64,000 nucleotides of DNA, from contig MCFH01000055.1 in assembly GCA_002104945.1 (NCBI GenBank), positions 62,001 through 126,000 on the forward strand, written 5' to 3'. This document shows, one piece after another, positions 41,968 to 56,512 of this stretch (position 1 is the first letter of the stretch; each line of letters begins with the position of its first letter). The notes under the pieces were generated by a model. It did not search any database. It had not been told where the DNA came from and worked only from the letters and a program-made list of their open reading frames with translations. The stretch is from Piromyces finnis. Taxonomy: Eukaryota > Neocallimastigomycota > Neocallimastigomycetes > Neocallimastigales > Neocallimastigaceae. Both the position numbers and the translations under genes were made by a program.

Positions 41968-42852
41968 CTTATAATATAAAAGCTTAATACCTTAGTGTTT
42001 AAGAAATTGTTATAGATAAAACTTTTAAGTTTTATTGAAGCTTTTCTTTAAAAGAAATATTTTATTTACTTAAAGTAGTAGAATTAGTACGCTTTAGAAG
42101 CGGTATATAATTCAAACTATAAAAAGTAAAAGATTAACGGGATCGAGTTTAACCTGTACAATAATTGGGTTGGCAGGCTCTGAGCTATTCTACTTTGAAT
42201 AAGGAAGTAGGAGAATCCGAGGTACACCACGTACAAGACGCTGTAATAAGCAAGCTGGCGTGAGATTTATAGTTGTATACTATCTTTTGCTGTTTGATTA
42301 TAGACCGGAAAATAGCCGGAAATGCCTTACTTTAATAAAATAATATTTCTTAATTAATACATTTTAAAATTAAGTTTTCTAATAAAACAATTTCTAATTT
42401 TTAATTATAATTATTAATTGTTAAGACAATTTATTAAAATTGTAATAATATAAAATAATATTCTTTATAACTCCTTTAGCGTGAGAAGTTAAACTCTTAT
42501 ACATAATACTTCTACGTTCGGATAAGGTTGATATAGGGAAAGAAAACCTGTAATAATTTTTATTGCTAACAATAAGTTAGACACTAAAAAAAAATTTTTA
42601 CACCGTTCCTTTCTTTTATTAATTTAATTAATATTAACAATCGACTTTATACGTGTTATCGTGAAGAGCTACGAAGGACTTATTATAAAGAATAAAACAG
42701 GTTATATATTTGATGGTTTAACACTATATAATCTGGTTTGTATTATTATTTAATAAAAAGATTTACTCAATTAATAAATATATAATTAAATACTTTATTC
42801 TATTATTTTTACAAATTTATTAAAGCTTATTAAAGAAAACATCATAAGTACT
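41968..42852 (+). other. Family 4 leader
   Basis: 885 bp with no reading frame of note. A region of mixed composition at about 42090-42330 stands out, with short complementary stretches (for example CCGG repeats around 42305-42320), then AT-rich sequence up to gag. Confidence 0.55.
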
Positions 42853-43953
42853 ATGGAAGAGAACGAAAACAACCACATGGATAATAATAATATTTTCGAA
42901 AACGCAACTCTTAAGGATGGTTTTTCAGGGGATCGCAGGTATCTGAAGGGTTTCTTAGCTAAGGTGGAGCTAGTGTTTATGCTATATCCTGAACGGTATC
43001 AAGACGACGCAACCAAAATTCTCTATATAATATCAAGACTTTATGGGGACGCTATGAATTGGGCTGCTACTCTTATAAACAACCATGATCCGTGTCTTAA
43101 TAACTACCAAGCTTTTGTTGACAGGTTTAAGGCTTTTTATGGATATAACGATGCTACCTATGTTGCAAATCAAATGCTTAGAACCTTAAAACAACGCCGA
43201 TTAGGAGGAATTAGAGGATATATCTTGGAATTTAACCGCTATGCTGATGAATCAAACTGGAATGAACAAGTCAAAATGGATGCATTTATAGCTGGCCTTA
43301 ATCAACAAGTTGCCGTTCGTATTTTGGAAATGTTTCCGGGTCCTAGGGATCTTCTTTCATTACAGACTATTGCTTCAAGAATCGATTCAAGATTATCTAC
43401 ACATCATACCTTTTTCCCTTCTGGTTCAAACAATGACCAAAACCGAAAGAAAAGATCTTTTCATCACTCTTCAAAAATAACAAAGTCCATTACAAACAGG
43501 AATAACCATGGCCCTATCTCAAACGAAGAAAAGGAAAGAAGAAAGAAAGAAAATCTTTGTGTGTATTGTGGTGCTTCAAGTCATAAGCTTAATAATTGTC
43601 CAAAAAGAAAGAATAAAGATCGTGAAAATCCTTCACTAATATCTATTCCCACACTTATATCCGCTCCTAAAGAAGAAAACAAAACTCATAATAAAATGAC
43701 AACTAAATTTAAACTTTCTTATGAACTAAATACGGATATTCTTATTGACTCAGGATCCAAACTTAATTTAATTGATGTAGATTACTGTAACGATAATAAC
43801 ATTCCTTATCATGATGATGGTAACCTCCCAAATATCGTTGGTATCGGTGGTCGACAATCTCTTTTTGGAATTACATCTCCTTTGAATCTTCGCTACAAAG
43901 ATCATCTCTGTCGAACACAATTCTATGTAACTGATCTACCTTATTATCCTTGT
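42853..43953 (+). CDS. gag: Family 4 Gag-protease, truncated
   Basis: From ATG 42853 the frame continues to 43995, but the last 14 codons are family 3 LTR sequence. Residues ~20-180 are a Retrotrans_gag capsid module close to family 3 Gag (GFLAKVELVFMLYPER, NWAATLINNH, RGYILEFNRYADESNW). Zinc knuckle CVYCGASSHKLNNC is near residue 235. Protease ILIDSGSKLNLIDVDYC with DSG is near residue 298, in the same frame as Gag, so this family does not need a frameshift before protease. The second half of protease is lost at the junction. Confidence 0.9.
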
Positions 43954-44475
43954 TGTAAAGATATCAAACGCCACAGATTGATATCTTTAATGTAACTTAA
44001 GCCATAAATATCATTGTTTAAGTTACACGAATTATATTACAGAAAAAGAAAATGGGACATAATTTATTTATTAATAATTAAAGTTTAAAACAAAATAAAT
44101 TATTAGTTTATTCTTAATGTTTAACAAATAAATTAAAATTCTCAATTCAAACCCCTAGTTTTAGTATTGTTTTGTAATAGAAATAGACATCTAGTATATA
44201 ATTATTAAATGTTTAATATATCAATAATACATGGGCACATATTCAAATTGAATAGTACTTAATTTGAATTGCCAATTGTATTTTACTAAAAATAGTTATA
44301 GTTTAAATATTTATTAATAATTAAGATTTTAGTGTAGATTTTAAATAATAATATATAAGAAATAAATAGTTATAATATAATATAAATGTATTTAGGAAAA
44401 ATATAAATAGAAGATATTTTTCATCATTTTATCGATGTAATTGTTATTAATATAATTTCTATTATAATAAAAGAT
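43954..44475 (+). mobile_element. Truncated family 3 LTR inside family 4
   Basis: Begins with the exact LTR start TGTAAAGATATC and matches family 3 LTRs up to about 44473, then stops in AAAAGATA, ~80 bp before the normal LTR end, where family 4 reverse transcriptase begins. The left end is a true insertion end; the right side is a deletion junction. Confidence 0.88.
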
Positions 44476-46792
44476 AGATGATATTATTATTTTTTCCTCT
44501 GATTATAAATCTCATATATCTCATGTCAAAACTGTTTTGAAACACCTGAGGGATGCTGGGCTCTATGCTAAATTGGAAAAATGCGAGTTCTTTGTTTCTT
44601 TTATTGATTTCCTTGGTCATAGGATTTCTACTGATGGTATTCACATGGACCCAAATAAAGTTTCTTCTATTTTAAACTGGCCTACTCCATCTAATGTTAA
44701 AGAGGTTCAATCTTTTCTTGGTCTTGCGAACTACTACCGTCGATTTATTCCAAATTTTGCAAAGATCGCTCATCCTTTGCATAAACTTTTGAAGAAAAAT
44801 GTTAAATTTGTATGGTCTAAAGAAGCTCAAGATGCTTTCGATTCACTCAAGTCCTTATTTGTTTCTGCTCCTGTTCTTATATTTCCTAATCGTGAACTTC
44901 CATTCATAGTCGAAACTGATTCAAGTAACTTTGCCATTGGTGCTATTCTCTCGCAAGTCTCTCCAATTGATAATATGACCCATCCAGTTGCTTTCTTTTC
45001 TCGCTCTCTTACTGGTCCTGAACGTAATTATCCAATATATGATAAAGAGCTCTTAGCTATCGTTGCTGCCCTTGAAACATGGCGTCATCTACTTAAAGGC
45101 TCTTCTTCTACTTTTAAGATTTACTCGGATCATCGAAATTTACTCTATCAAAAGAAACCTGAAAAAATGTCTCAACGTCTTGTTCGCTGGGCTTTGTTTC
45201 TCTCTGAATTTAACTTTGTTATTATTTATCGTTCTGGTTCTTCTAACGGTAAGCCTGATGCTCTATCTCGTCGTCCTGATTATGCTATCAATTCGAATTC
45301 CTCTTCTGATGTTCCTTTTAATGTTCTTCGCCCTGAAAACTTTTGTGCCATTGTGACTTCTGTTTCGTCCATTAGTGATTCTTTTCTTTCCGAATATATA
45401 ATTGATGACTTTTACAATAAAATCTGTGAATATCTTGATTGTAGGAAACCTCCAATACCTCACCCTCAAATTGACAAATTTTCCTTAAGCAATAGTTTTC
45501 TCCTTTTTACTGACAGAATCTATGTTCCTCCTAATTGTCGTCTTTCAATTCTTAAACTCTGTCACGACTCTCCTTCAGCTGGTCATTTCGGAATAAAGAA
45601 AACATCTTCTCTTATTGCTAGAGACTTCTGGTGGCCTTCTATTTCTTCTGATGTTAAAGACTACGTTCGTTCTTGTGAAGTTTGTTGTCGTTCAAAAACC
45701 TTTCGTCATAAACCTTATGGTCTTCTGAATCCTCTTGATATTGCTGAGCGTCCTTGGTCATCCATTTCAATGGATTTCATTACAGATTTGCCTTCATCTT
45801 CTGGTTTCACTTGCATTCTTGTTGTTGTTGATCGTCTTACAAAAATGGTTCATCTCATTCCGTTCAAAAGTATTCCTTCCGCCGCCGAAACAGCCACAGC
45901 CTTTATTGATAATATTTTCCGTCTTCATGGCCTACCTGAATCTATTGTCTCGGATAGAGGTTCTCAATTTACCTCTAAATTCTTCCAATCCATCTGTTCC
46001 TCCCTTGGCATTGAACTTAAGTTGTCTACTCCATTTCATCATCAATCAAACGGTCAGACGGAGAGGGTGAACTCCGTTATAGAACAATATTTAAGATGTT
46101 TCTCAAATTATAAAGGTTCAAATTGGAAAAGTTTTCTTAGTCTTGCAGAATTTAGTTATAACAACGTGGTTCAAGAATCATCCAAATTTTCTCCATTCTT
46201 TTTGAATTACGGCTTTCATCCAAAATATTCACCAGTTATTCCAGACTTATCTAAAGTCCCAAGAGCAGAAGAGTTTACAAGAGATTTTAAAACTTTAATT
46301 AATACCTTAAAAGAAAATTTAAAATCTGCCATGGAAACCCAGAAGAAGCATGCTGACAAACGTAGAAAAGAAGCTCCGAATTTTAAAGTTGGTGACAAAG
46401 TTTGGCTGGATAGTTCTTTAATTATCCACAAAGGAAATAAAAAATTTAAGCCAAGAAAACTCGGCCCATACAAAATCTTGGAAAAAATATCAAATGTTAC
46501 ATTTAAATTAAGTCTCCCAAAATCTATTAAGATTCATCCAGTTATTCATGTATCCAATCTCGAGAAATATGTCGAAGATAAATTTGGAAGATCTCAACCA
46601 CCACCGCCACCTATTACCGTTGACAATGAAGAAGAATACGAAGTTGAAGAAATTCTGGATAAAAGAAGACATTACGGAAAAATACAATACCTGATTAAAT
46701 GGAAAGGGTATTCAATCAATGAAGCTTCGTGGGAGCCTGAAGAAAATCTAAATTGCAAGGGGCTACTTAAAAAATTTAATAGAAAGAAATAA
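44474..46792 (+). pseudogene. pol: Family 4 Pol, 3' part: end of reverse transcriptase - RNase H - integrase - chromodomain
   Basis: Homology starts within the catalytic YxDD motif of reverse transcriptase ([10 protein letters not shown]), so fingers and most of the palm are gone. Downstream the frame is intact: RNase H ([22 protein letters not shown]), integrase zinc module [15 protein letters not shown], catalytic D in [10 protein letters not shown] in [11 protein letters not shown] in [32 protein letters not shown], and a canonical chromodomain at about 46629-46760 ([37 protein letters not shown]). There is no usual start codon at the junction; the first ATG is 44537. Confidence 0.92.
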
Positions 46793-47098
46793 AAAATAGT
46801 TAAAAAATTCAAATTATATTTATTATTAATATTAAAATCATAATTATTATTATTATCAAAACTTATTAATATCATTATCAATATCAATTTTATTATTAAA
46901 CAATTTATTAATATCAAATTTATCAATATTTTATTTTTAACTTTAGTAATATTAAAAAAAAATGTATTTTATTATATTAAATGTATTTTTATAATTAAGA
47001 AAATTCACTCCTTAGTTTAGTTTATTAAAAAAGAAAAACATATATTTAAATATTAAAATTCTAGATTCGTCTGGTATCCGAATCCTGGAGGAGGACCA
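46793..47098 (+). other. Family 4 3' untranslated region and polypurine tract
   Basis: AT-rich, ending in the purine tract CTGGAGGAGGACCA that abuts the 3' LTR. The related GGAGGACCA at 51755 follows LTR f copy 3. Confidence 0.75.
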
Positions 47099-47540
47099 TG
47101 TAACGAATACTAGAAATAACTAAATTGTCTTAGTGGTTAGTAGCTAAGACTTTGAGTCTGAATGACACTAGTTCGAGACCTCATAGATACTATTTTTAAA
47201 AAAAATTATAATTTTATTTTATTTTATTTTATTTTTAAATTTTATTTTATATGAAGATTATTGATTGGTTAAGAATTTTAAGTTGAAAAAATTTTATAAA
47301 TTAATTTAAAAATTTTTTAGTATAAATACGAGTGAATTTTCCCAAATATTTTAAAGAATCGAGATTTTATTAATAAATAATTATATTATTAAACACTAAC
47401 TTATTAAGTTAAATTCTATGTGTTTTTAATGATATTTTTATAAATTAATAATTTACAGAATATTTTAAAGTGTTAATATTACTAAGTTATTTAGTAAATA
47501 TTATAATTTGTTTTTATTGTTAAAGACACATTTCTTTACA
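47099..47540 (+). repeat. Family 4 3' LTR
   Basis: 442 bp, TGTAACGAATAC..CATTTCTTTACA. The tRNA-like block is at about 47128-47181 with anticodon-loop-like CTTTGAG. Confidence 0.93.
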
Positions 47541-47561
47541 CAACAAAAGCTTGGTAGTTAT

Positions 47562-48165
47562 TGTAATGTTGAACACTGAAAGAATAGATTAGGATATCTA
47601 TTCTATTACAATAACACTAAATTTAAAATAAAAATAAAAATTGTTTTATTAAAAATATCTTTTATTATAATAGAATTTTAATAATAACAATTACATCGAT
47701 AAAATGATGAAAAATATCTTCTATTTATATTTTTCCTAAATACATTTATATTATATTATAACTATTTATTTCTTATATATTATTATTTAAAATCTACACT
47801 AAAATCTTAATTATTAATAAATATTTAAACTATAACTATTTTTAGTAAAATACAATTGGCAATTCAAATTAAGTACTATTTAATTTGAATATGTGCCCAT
47901 GTATTATTGATATATTAATCATTTATTATTTATCTATTTCTATAAAAAAACAATACTAAAACTAGGGATTTAAATTGAGAATATTAATTTACTTGTTAAA
48001 CATTAAAAATAAATTAATAATTTATTTTGTTTTAAACTTTAATTATTAATAAATAAATTATGTCTCATTTTCTTTTTCTGAATATAATTTGTGTAACTTA
48101 AACAATAATACTTGTGGCTTAAGTTACATTAAAGATATCAAACAGAGGCGTTTGATATCTTTACA
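47562..48165 (-). repeat. Family 3-type LTR belonging to a pol fragment
   Basis: Inverted family 3 LTR (starts TGTAATGTTGAACACTG instead of the usual end sequence, otherwise near-identical). On the minus strand it directly follows the polypurine tract and pol fragment below, so it is a 3' LTR. Confidence 0.9.
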
Positions 48166-48201
48166 ATCTCTCTCTCTAAGTCGAGCTCCTGCGAGATTAA
48201 T

Positions 48202-49047
48202 TTATAAGGAATCTTTTCTCGAAGGAATTTCAATTACAAATGGTTGGTATCTGTGCTTGATTAGATTACCAACTTTATTCTTTCTAATTTTCATGGAGGA
48301 GTCGTTCGACTTATATTTTGACTTTTTAGAGTTTCTTTCAAACTCTTGTATTAATTGTTTATCTGGAATCTGATCTTCAGAAATCCAAGTGGATTTGTCA
48401 AATCCTTTCCATGATAACTTATAAAATGTTTCACCATTAACAGATTTCATCTTTTCAATTTTCTCTGGAATTTTTTCAATTAAATCTGTGTTAAGGTGAA
48501 TGTTCCTCTTCCTACGATTAGACCTGTCGTTAAACTTGTTTTCAAAGTATGGTTCTAACAATGAAACATGAAAGACTGGATGACATCTCATTGTCTTTGG
48601 AAGTTTCAATTTGAAAGCGAGAGAACTAACTTTTTCAATTATCTCAAATGGACCAAGCATTTGAGGTGCTAATTTTTTCTTTAAGTTAGTTTCAGGAGAA
48701 TCTTTCAATAACCATACTTTCTTTCCTACTTCGAACTCCGGGGGACTCATTCTTTTCATATCGGCATATTTCTTATATGTTTCTTTTGCTTTTTCTAAGT
48801 ATTCTTTTAATAATTTAAAGTTTTCATTCATATCAATTACTCTTTGTTCAGCTCTACTAGGTCTATCATTAGCTGGAATTTCTAAGCTGAACTTTGGATG
48901 AAAACCATAATTAGCAAAGAATGGTGATTGATTTATAGATTGCTGTAAAGTATTATTATATGCAAATTCAGCAAATGGAATAAGATCAACCCAGTTATTC
49001 TGCTTCTTATTGATAAAACAACGGAAATATTGTTCTAATATGCCGTT
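48202..49047 (-). pseudogene. pol: Family 3 Pol C-terminal fragment
   Basis: From the integrase segment NGILEQYFRCFINKK to the stop it reads the same as the end of the family 3 Pol at 37587-38430, including the chromodomain; I see no differing residue. The match stops at about 49047, after which unrelated sequence adds 33 codons to the open frame. It is a truncated copy, so no activity is expected. High identity means a recent duplication from the same lineage. Confidence 0.92.
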
Positions 49048-49488
49048 GTTTATTCTTAAATAACTATTTCTATCCATTTTACTATTTCTTAATAAACAAC
49101 AAATTATTAACCAATAATTAATATCCCAATTATTTAATTTACTCAACTTTATTTTCTATACTTATTTTAAACTTTCTTATTAATAACTAAAACTAAATAA
49201 TGTATTATATATTATTAACTAAACTAGTATTTTTATATTATTACTATTTATTAATTATTAACTATTAAACTATTTTAACAACAAACTATTCTATACCAAA
49301 TAATTTTAAAATACCCCGAAATTAACTAAAATTAATTTCTAACAACAAAAATTTTTTTTTTTTAATATTCAATCCCCGAATTTAATTCTATTATTAAATT
49401 CTCACTATAATTAATAATTTTTTTTTTTACTATCAATATTATTACTTATATACAAAGGTGAACTTTCTATTCTGAAAAGTTGGAAAAT
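49048..49488. other. AT-rich sequence, nothing recognised
   Basis: Mostly TTA/ATT-rich with T-runs at 49350-49362 and 49418-49428. It separates the family 3 fragment from LTR f copy 2. Confidence 0.55.
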
Positions 49489-50308
49489 TGTAAAATATTC
49501 TATACTACAGTTCAGGTTTGTATACACTAAACTAAACTAACCAAATTATAAATTATTTTTAATAATATTTTTATTTATTTATTTTAAAACTATACTAAAC
49601 AACCGTTGATTACTTTACCGTGAAGGTTATTTTACCAGAGCCCTCACTAGGTAATCAATTTATATTTATTTAAAACTAAAATTATTAATCTAAACTATAA
49701 ACTAATGTTAATTTATCTATACTAAATTAACCTATACGATTTTCCAACTATCGTTTCAATAGTTGAAAAATTTTCTTTATTTATACTTTTTAAATAAATT
49801 GAATAAATTCTAATATACATGTTTTAATATTATAATTTTACATTGTTTACATTTATACATTTATTAAAAGAAATTATTTGTATTAAACTATTTAAATTCA
49901 ATTTATTTACTAAAGAATTTTCTAAACTTAAAATAAAGTTTTGATTTATTTACTATATGGTTGATTATATTTCAAACATATATTCAATTTATTTATTTCT
50001 AATTTTGAGGCTTAGTTTATAAAAAAATTTTTTTTATTATCTAAATATTTATTGGTTAAAATTTATTTAATTTAGAATTTTATTTTATCATCAAAAACTT
50101 TATCTTATCATAAAATTAAATTTTACATAAATTTATGTTAATGTATTGTGATATAAATTTTTGTAATTAAAAAATAAAATTTACATAAATTTATGTTAAT
50201 GTATTGTGATATAAATTTTATGAAATTTTACGGTACATTAATTTAATACATTATACATTATTTTAAATACGTATTAAATACATTATTCTATTAATACAAT
50301 ATTTTACA
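49489..50308 (-). mobile_element. LTR family f, copy 2
   Basis: 820 bp, inverse of LTR f copy 1 without LTR g. Shares CAGTTCAGGTTTGTATACA near its start and CAATATTTTACA at its end. No target duplication. Confidence 0.82.
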
Positions 50309-50315
50309 AAGGAGG

Positions 50316-51754
50316 TGTAAAATATTTAATTTAAATCTAACCTTTAAATTAAATTATTGGATTTAGGTTTGTGCTACTCTAATGTTAAAACGAAACAAAC
50401 AAACAAGACAACAACAGAAACACTTCTAATTTAATTCTTAATAATCTTTTATTTAACTTTATTCCTTTAATTTATGACAACTGACGATTACTTTACCACG
50501 AAGGTTATTTGACCAGAGCCTTCGCTAGGTAACCAGGTTTTTTAAATAAACTAAAAAAAATGTTTTATTATATGTAATGTTGAACACTGAAAGAATAGAT
50601 TAGGATATCTATTCTATTACAATAACACAAAATTTGAAAAAATAAAATAAAAAAATTGTTTTATAAAATATCTTTTATTATAATAGAATTTTAATAATAA
50701 CAATTACATCGATAAAATGATGAAAAATATCTTCTATTTATATTTTTCCTAAATACATTTATATTATATTATAACTATTTATTTCTTATATATTATTGTT
50801 TAAAATCTACACTAAAATCTTAATTATTAATAAATATTTAAACTATAACTATTTTTAGTAAAATACAATTGGCAATTCAAATTAAGTACCATTTAATTTG
50901 AATATGTGCCCATGTATTATTGATATATTAATCATTTATTATTTATCTATTTCTATAAAAAAACAATACTAAAACTAGGGATTTAAATTGAGAATATTAA
51001 TTTACTTGTTAAACATTAAAAATAAATTAATAATTTATTTTGTTTTAAACTTTAATTATTAATAAATAAATTATGTCTCATTTTCTTTTTCTGAATATAA
51101 TTTGTGTAACTTAAACAATAATACTTGTGGCTTAAGTTACATTAAAGATATCAAACAGAGGCGTTTGATATCTTTACATTATATCTTTATTAATAATCTA
51201 ATATTATTAATACTAATTAATTAATTACTAATACTAATAATTACTATTTTCCAACTATCGTTTCAATAGTTGAAAAATTCTCTTTATTTATATTTTTTAA
51301 ATAAATTGAATTAATTCTAATATACATACTTTAATATTATAATTTTAAATTGTTTACATTTATACATTTATTAAAAGAAATTATTTGTATTAAACTATTT
51401 AAATTCAATTTATTTACTAAAGAATTTTCTAAACTTAAAATAAAGTTTTGATTTATTTACTATATGGTTGATTATATTTCAAACATATATTTAATTTATT
51501 TATTTCTAATTTTGAGGCTTAGTTTAAAAAAAATTTTTTATTATCTAAAATATTTATTGGTTAAAAATTATTTAATTTAAAATTTTATTTTATCATCAAA
51601 ACTTTATCTTATCAATAAGTTAAATTTTACATAAATTTATATTAATGTATTGTGATGTAAATTTTTGTAAAATTTACGGTACATTAATTCAATACATGAT
51701 ACATTAATCTACATACGTATTAAATACATTATTTAACTAATGCAATATTTTACA
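50316..51754 (-). mobile_element. LTR family f, copy 3, split by a family 3 solo LTR
   Basis: Diverged left part (50316-50572) with the block GATTACTTTACCACGAAGG, right part 51184-51754 similar to copy 2. The insert carries an exact duplication. Confidence 0.78.
50573..51178 (-). mobile_element. Family 3 solo LTR with target duplication
   Basis: 606 bp, inverted, flanked by TTATA (50568-50572 and 51179-51183). It shares the variant end TGTAATGTTGAACACTG with the copy at 47562, defining a subfamily distinct from the element at 32878. Confidence 0.93.
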
Positions 51755-53737
<1,983 letters not shown>

Positions 53738-54390
53738 TGTCAAAATCTCAATTCATGAAATTTGATATTTCATGAAATTTCATAATTTTGAAATTATTAA
53801 TTAAATTAATTAAAATATTAATTTAATAATATTTTACTAATAATTGTTTATTTAATATAAATATTAATTGGGAAGCTATTTATTATCCGGAGATAAATAG
53901 TGTAACAATTAATTAATATTAAACAAACTAATTAGTAAAATAAGATTCATTTAAACAATTATTAATATTATTTTTAACAACTTATTAATATCAATATTTA
54001 AAGAAAATTACATTTTTATATTATTATATTATTATATTTTATTAATATTTATATTTATATTATTATACATGTATAACTTAAAAATATTATTATTATTATA
54101 CTTTATTAATATCAATATTATATTAAAAATGAAAGTATAAATAAGTTGAACAAAGAACGATTTTAAGAAGTTCTTTGTGAGATTATTATACTCATTTTTA
54201 TATAGTAAATTCAATATTTAAAAATTAATAATTATCATTTATTTATATTATAAAAATTAAATAAAACATTTCTTAAAAAACTATATTTATTACTCTTTTA
54301 TTTATAAAAATTTATTATTTACTATATAATTAAGCCTATCCTAACCTAGTAGACTTAATTATAGTTCTAAATCCACTCTAACTCTTGACA
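53738..54390 (+). mobile_element. LTR family c, solo copy 3
   Basis: 653 bp, TGTCAA..TTGACA, flanked by TATAA (53733-53737 and 54391-54395). Confidence 0.92.
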
Positions 54391-54444
54391 TATAACTAGC
54401 GTGCTTACCACACTTTTCTTTAATAAAAAATCGCTTTTTGACAA

Positions 54445-55071
54445 TGTAAGAAATTAGATTTATTTTATAATAAATAATCTATATTTCTTATTAAAATTAA
54501 TTTATTATATTTTTTATTTAACCTTTAATATTTTATTAAATTTTATTAAATTTTATTATAATGCATAATGTATTTTAAATGTAATGTAAATTATTGTATT
54601 TAGAAAAAATCGATTATTAGAATTTTCCCGAATCCATTCGGTTTTATCTAATAATACGATGATTGATAAGAATAGATTATCAATTGAAACTTTTCTAGTT
54701 TTTTCTTCTAATCTTTTTCTAGAAAAGAAATTTATTAAGATTAGAACTTTCTTTTATTTTTTAAGTTTTTATATAAAAAGACCTCTTGAGTTTCATTTGA
54801 AAATCAAGAGTTATTATTATAAGAAATTATAATAAATAACATAAATAAATAGATACACTTTTAACATAAATAAAACATTCCTATAATAAAAAATATTTTA
54901 AACCCTAACACAAACGTTATTTATAGGCTCTTATAATAAGCTCGATAAGTATATTCTTCTTTATTTTAATAAATAGTTTTCTTATCATTATCTCATTTTA
55001 ACAATTAGTGTTAAAATGTAGCTAATAATTTTATTATGTGAAATACTAATGTATATAATAAAATTATTACA
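54445..55071 (-). mobile_element. LTR family h, copy 3
   Basis: 627 bp, TGTAAGAAATTAG..AAATTATTACA on the + strand, which is the sense orientation inferred from copy 1. Flanked by GACAA (54440-54444 and 55072-55076), which fixes the ends of the family. Pseudoknot: CTTTTCTAG 54690-54698 with CTAGAAAAG 54719-54727, and CTAATCTT 54708-54715 with AAGATTAG 54737-54744. Strand is given relative to copies 1, 2 and 4. Confidence 0.9.
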
Positions 55072-55081
55072 GACAAATAAT

Positions 55082-55579
55082 TGTAAAAGGTGTTTTTTAT
55101 AAAATTAGTTAATAAGTTATATATTTAGTTAATTAAGTTAGTTATTACCTCTATATACGAGTTAATAACTAAATAAAGTTTTATAAAAAAATAATAAAAG
55201 AACGAAAATAAATATTATAACACAAAAATAAATATAAGTATATATAAATATTATTATGAAATAAATTTACTTAAATAATTGCTTTTTAATTATATCTTTT
55301 ATTTATTTAGTATAATTATAATACATTAATTATTATTTTAGCTATTAATTTACTTTAATACTAACGCTAAAGTATTTAACGTTAGTTTTAACTATACTAT
55401 TTAACTATATTAGTTTATTTTCTTTACCACTTGATTGGGTAAAGCAAATAAACTTTCTATTTAATTAATAACCATTAATATATGGTTATACATATATCTG
55501 GCCAATAAATGGTGACCAGAATATATGGTTTCAATTGAAATATTTGTGGGCAAACTTATGGCCACAAATATTTTTTACA
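55082..55579 (-). mobile_element. Family 2 LTR, diverged solo copy
   Basis: 498 bp, starts TGTAAAAGG, ends TTTTTTACA. Many substitutions relative to 27968. The likely duplication is ATAAT, allowing one base lost at the right junction. Unlike other family 2 copies it is not next to a tRNA gene. Confidence 0.85.
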
Positions 55580-55997
55580 TAATAGAAATAACTAAATTGT
55601 CTTAGTGGTTAGTAGCTAAGAATTTGAATCTGAATGTAACTAGTTCGAGACCTAATAGGTACTATTTTAAAAATTATAATTTTATTTTATTTTTAAATTT
55701 TATTTTATATGAAGATTATTGATTGGCTAAGAATTTTAAGTTGAAAAAATTTTATAAATTAATTTAAAAATTTTAGTATAAATACGAGTGAATTTTCCCA
55801 AATATTTTAAAAAATCGAGATTTTATTAATAAATAATTATATTATTAAACACTAACTTATTAAGTTAAATTCTATGTGTTTTTAATAATATTTTTATAAA
55901 TTAATAATTTACAGAATATTTTAAAGTGTTAATATTACTAAGTTATTTAGTAAATATTATAACTTGTTTTTTATTGTTAAAAACACATTTCTTTACA

Positions 55998-56286
55998 TCC
56001 ATTAATTTAAATATTTATCCAAATTTCATTTCTTAACCTTGATATTTTAAAATTAATTATTATTTAATTATTCCATAAAATTTATTGAATAAATTTTATA
56101 AATAATTTCCATTAAAATATCAAGATTTTTATTTAACAATTATTAATTAATTATTGAATAATTTAAAGATATATCTTATATCTTTACAATAAACAAATAA
56201 GTTTATCAACCTATTGGGAATGAATTTTATTTTTCTATATAAATCTTTTTAATTCATACATTAGTAAATTTTTATATAGATACACG
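55998..56286. other. AT-rich spacer with an LTR-like end
   Basis: AAAGATATATCTTATATCTTTACA at about 56164-56187 resembles the end of LTR h copy 4 at 61063-61086; the sequence before it is also similar. It may be a further LTR remnant. Confidence 0.45.
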
Positions 56287-56512
56287 TTACAGGTTTGCAT
56301 TAATTCTTGACATAATATCAAAAATTTCTTTAATTTGATTAATTACATCTTTGCATTCGTAAAGATCCGTAGCCTTTAAAGAGTACATCTTCTTCATCCA
56401 ATATTGAATATCAGCATATTTCTTTTTGCCATACATAGATCTTAGCTTTTTCATAATATCATAAACTGATGATAATCTCTTGATATAATCTAGCACTTCC
56501 TTTGAAACGTTG
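56287..56512 (-). pseudogene. Copia-like Gag relic (3' part)
   Basis: On the minus strand an open stretch of ~75 codons reads LDYIKRLSSVYDIMKKLRSM, then YADIQYWMKKMYSLKATDLY and CKDVINQIKEIFDIMSRINANL. Its layout resembles the UBN2/Retrotran_gag_2 capsid segment of Ty1/copia elements. LTR a interrupts it at 56513; across the insert, at 57363-57440, the minus strand continues with EIKPLYVTISTNVSKEV after a stop codon. Family assignment is from pattern recognition only. Confidence 0.6.

Larger units (their letters stand above)
41531..47540 (+). mobile_element. Family 4 Ty3-like chromovirus, internally deleted
   Basis: 5' LTR 41531-41957, self-priming site, structured leader, Gag-protease frame, then a truncated family 3 LTR (43954-44475) in place of the rest of protease and the first part of reverse transcriptase; the remainder of pol with chromodomain follows, then polypurine tract and 3' LTR 47099-47540. 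Solo LTRs are at 54439 (interrupted) and 59149. No target duplication around the element. It cannot produce reverse transcriptase. Confidence 0.9.
54439..55997 (+). mobile_element. Family 4 solo LTR, split by LTR h and a family 2 LTR
   Basis: Starts TGACAA (54439), is cut by LTR h (duplication GACAA), continues for a few bases, is cut again by a family 2 LTR and then runs from 55580 to CATTTCTTTACA at 55997. The tRNA-like block is at about 55600-55655. Confidence 0.75.

Noticed and set aside
48089-48373. 94-codon frame, also present inverted at 38259-38543
   Set aside because: It is the antisense of the family 3 pol end and LTR; the repeat explains why it occurs twice.
47562-51178. A complete inverted family 3 element between two LTRs
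   Set aside because: The LTR at 50573 has its own TTATA duplication inside LTR f, so it is a separate solo insertion and not the partner of the LTR at 47562.
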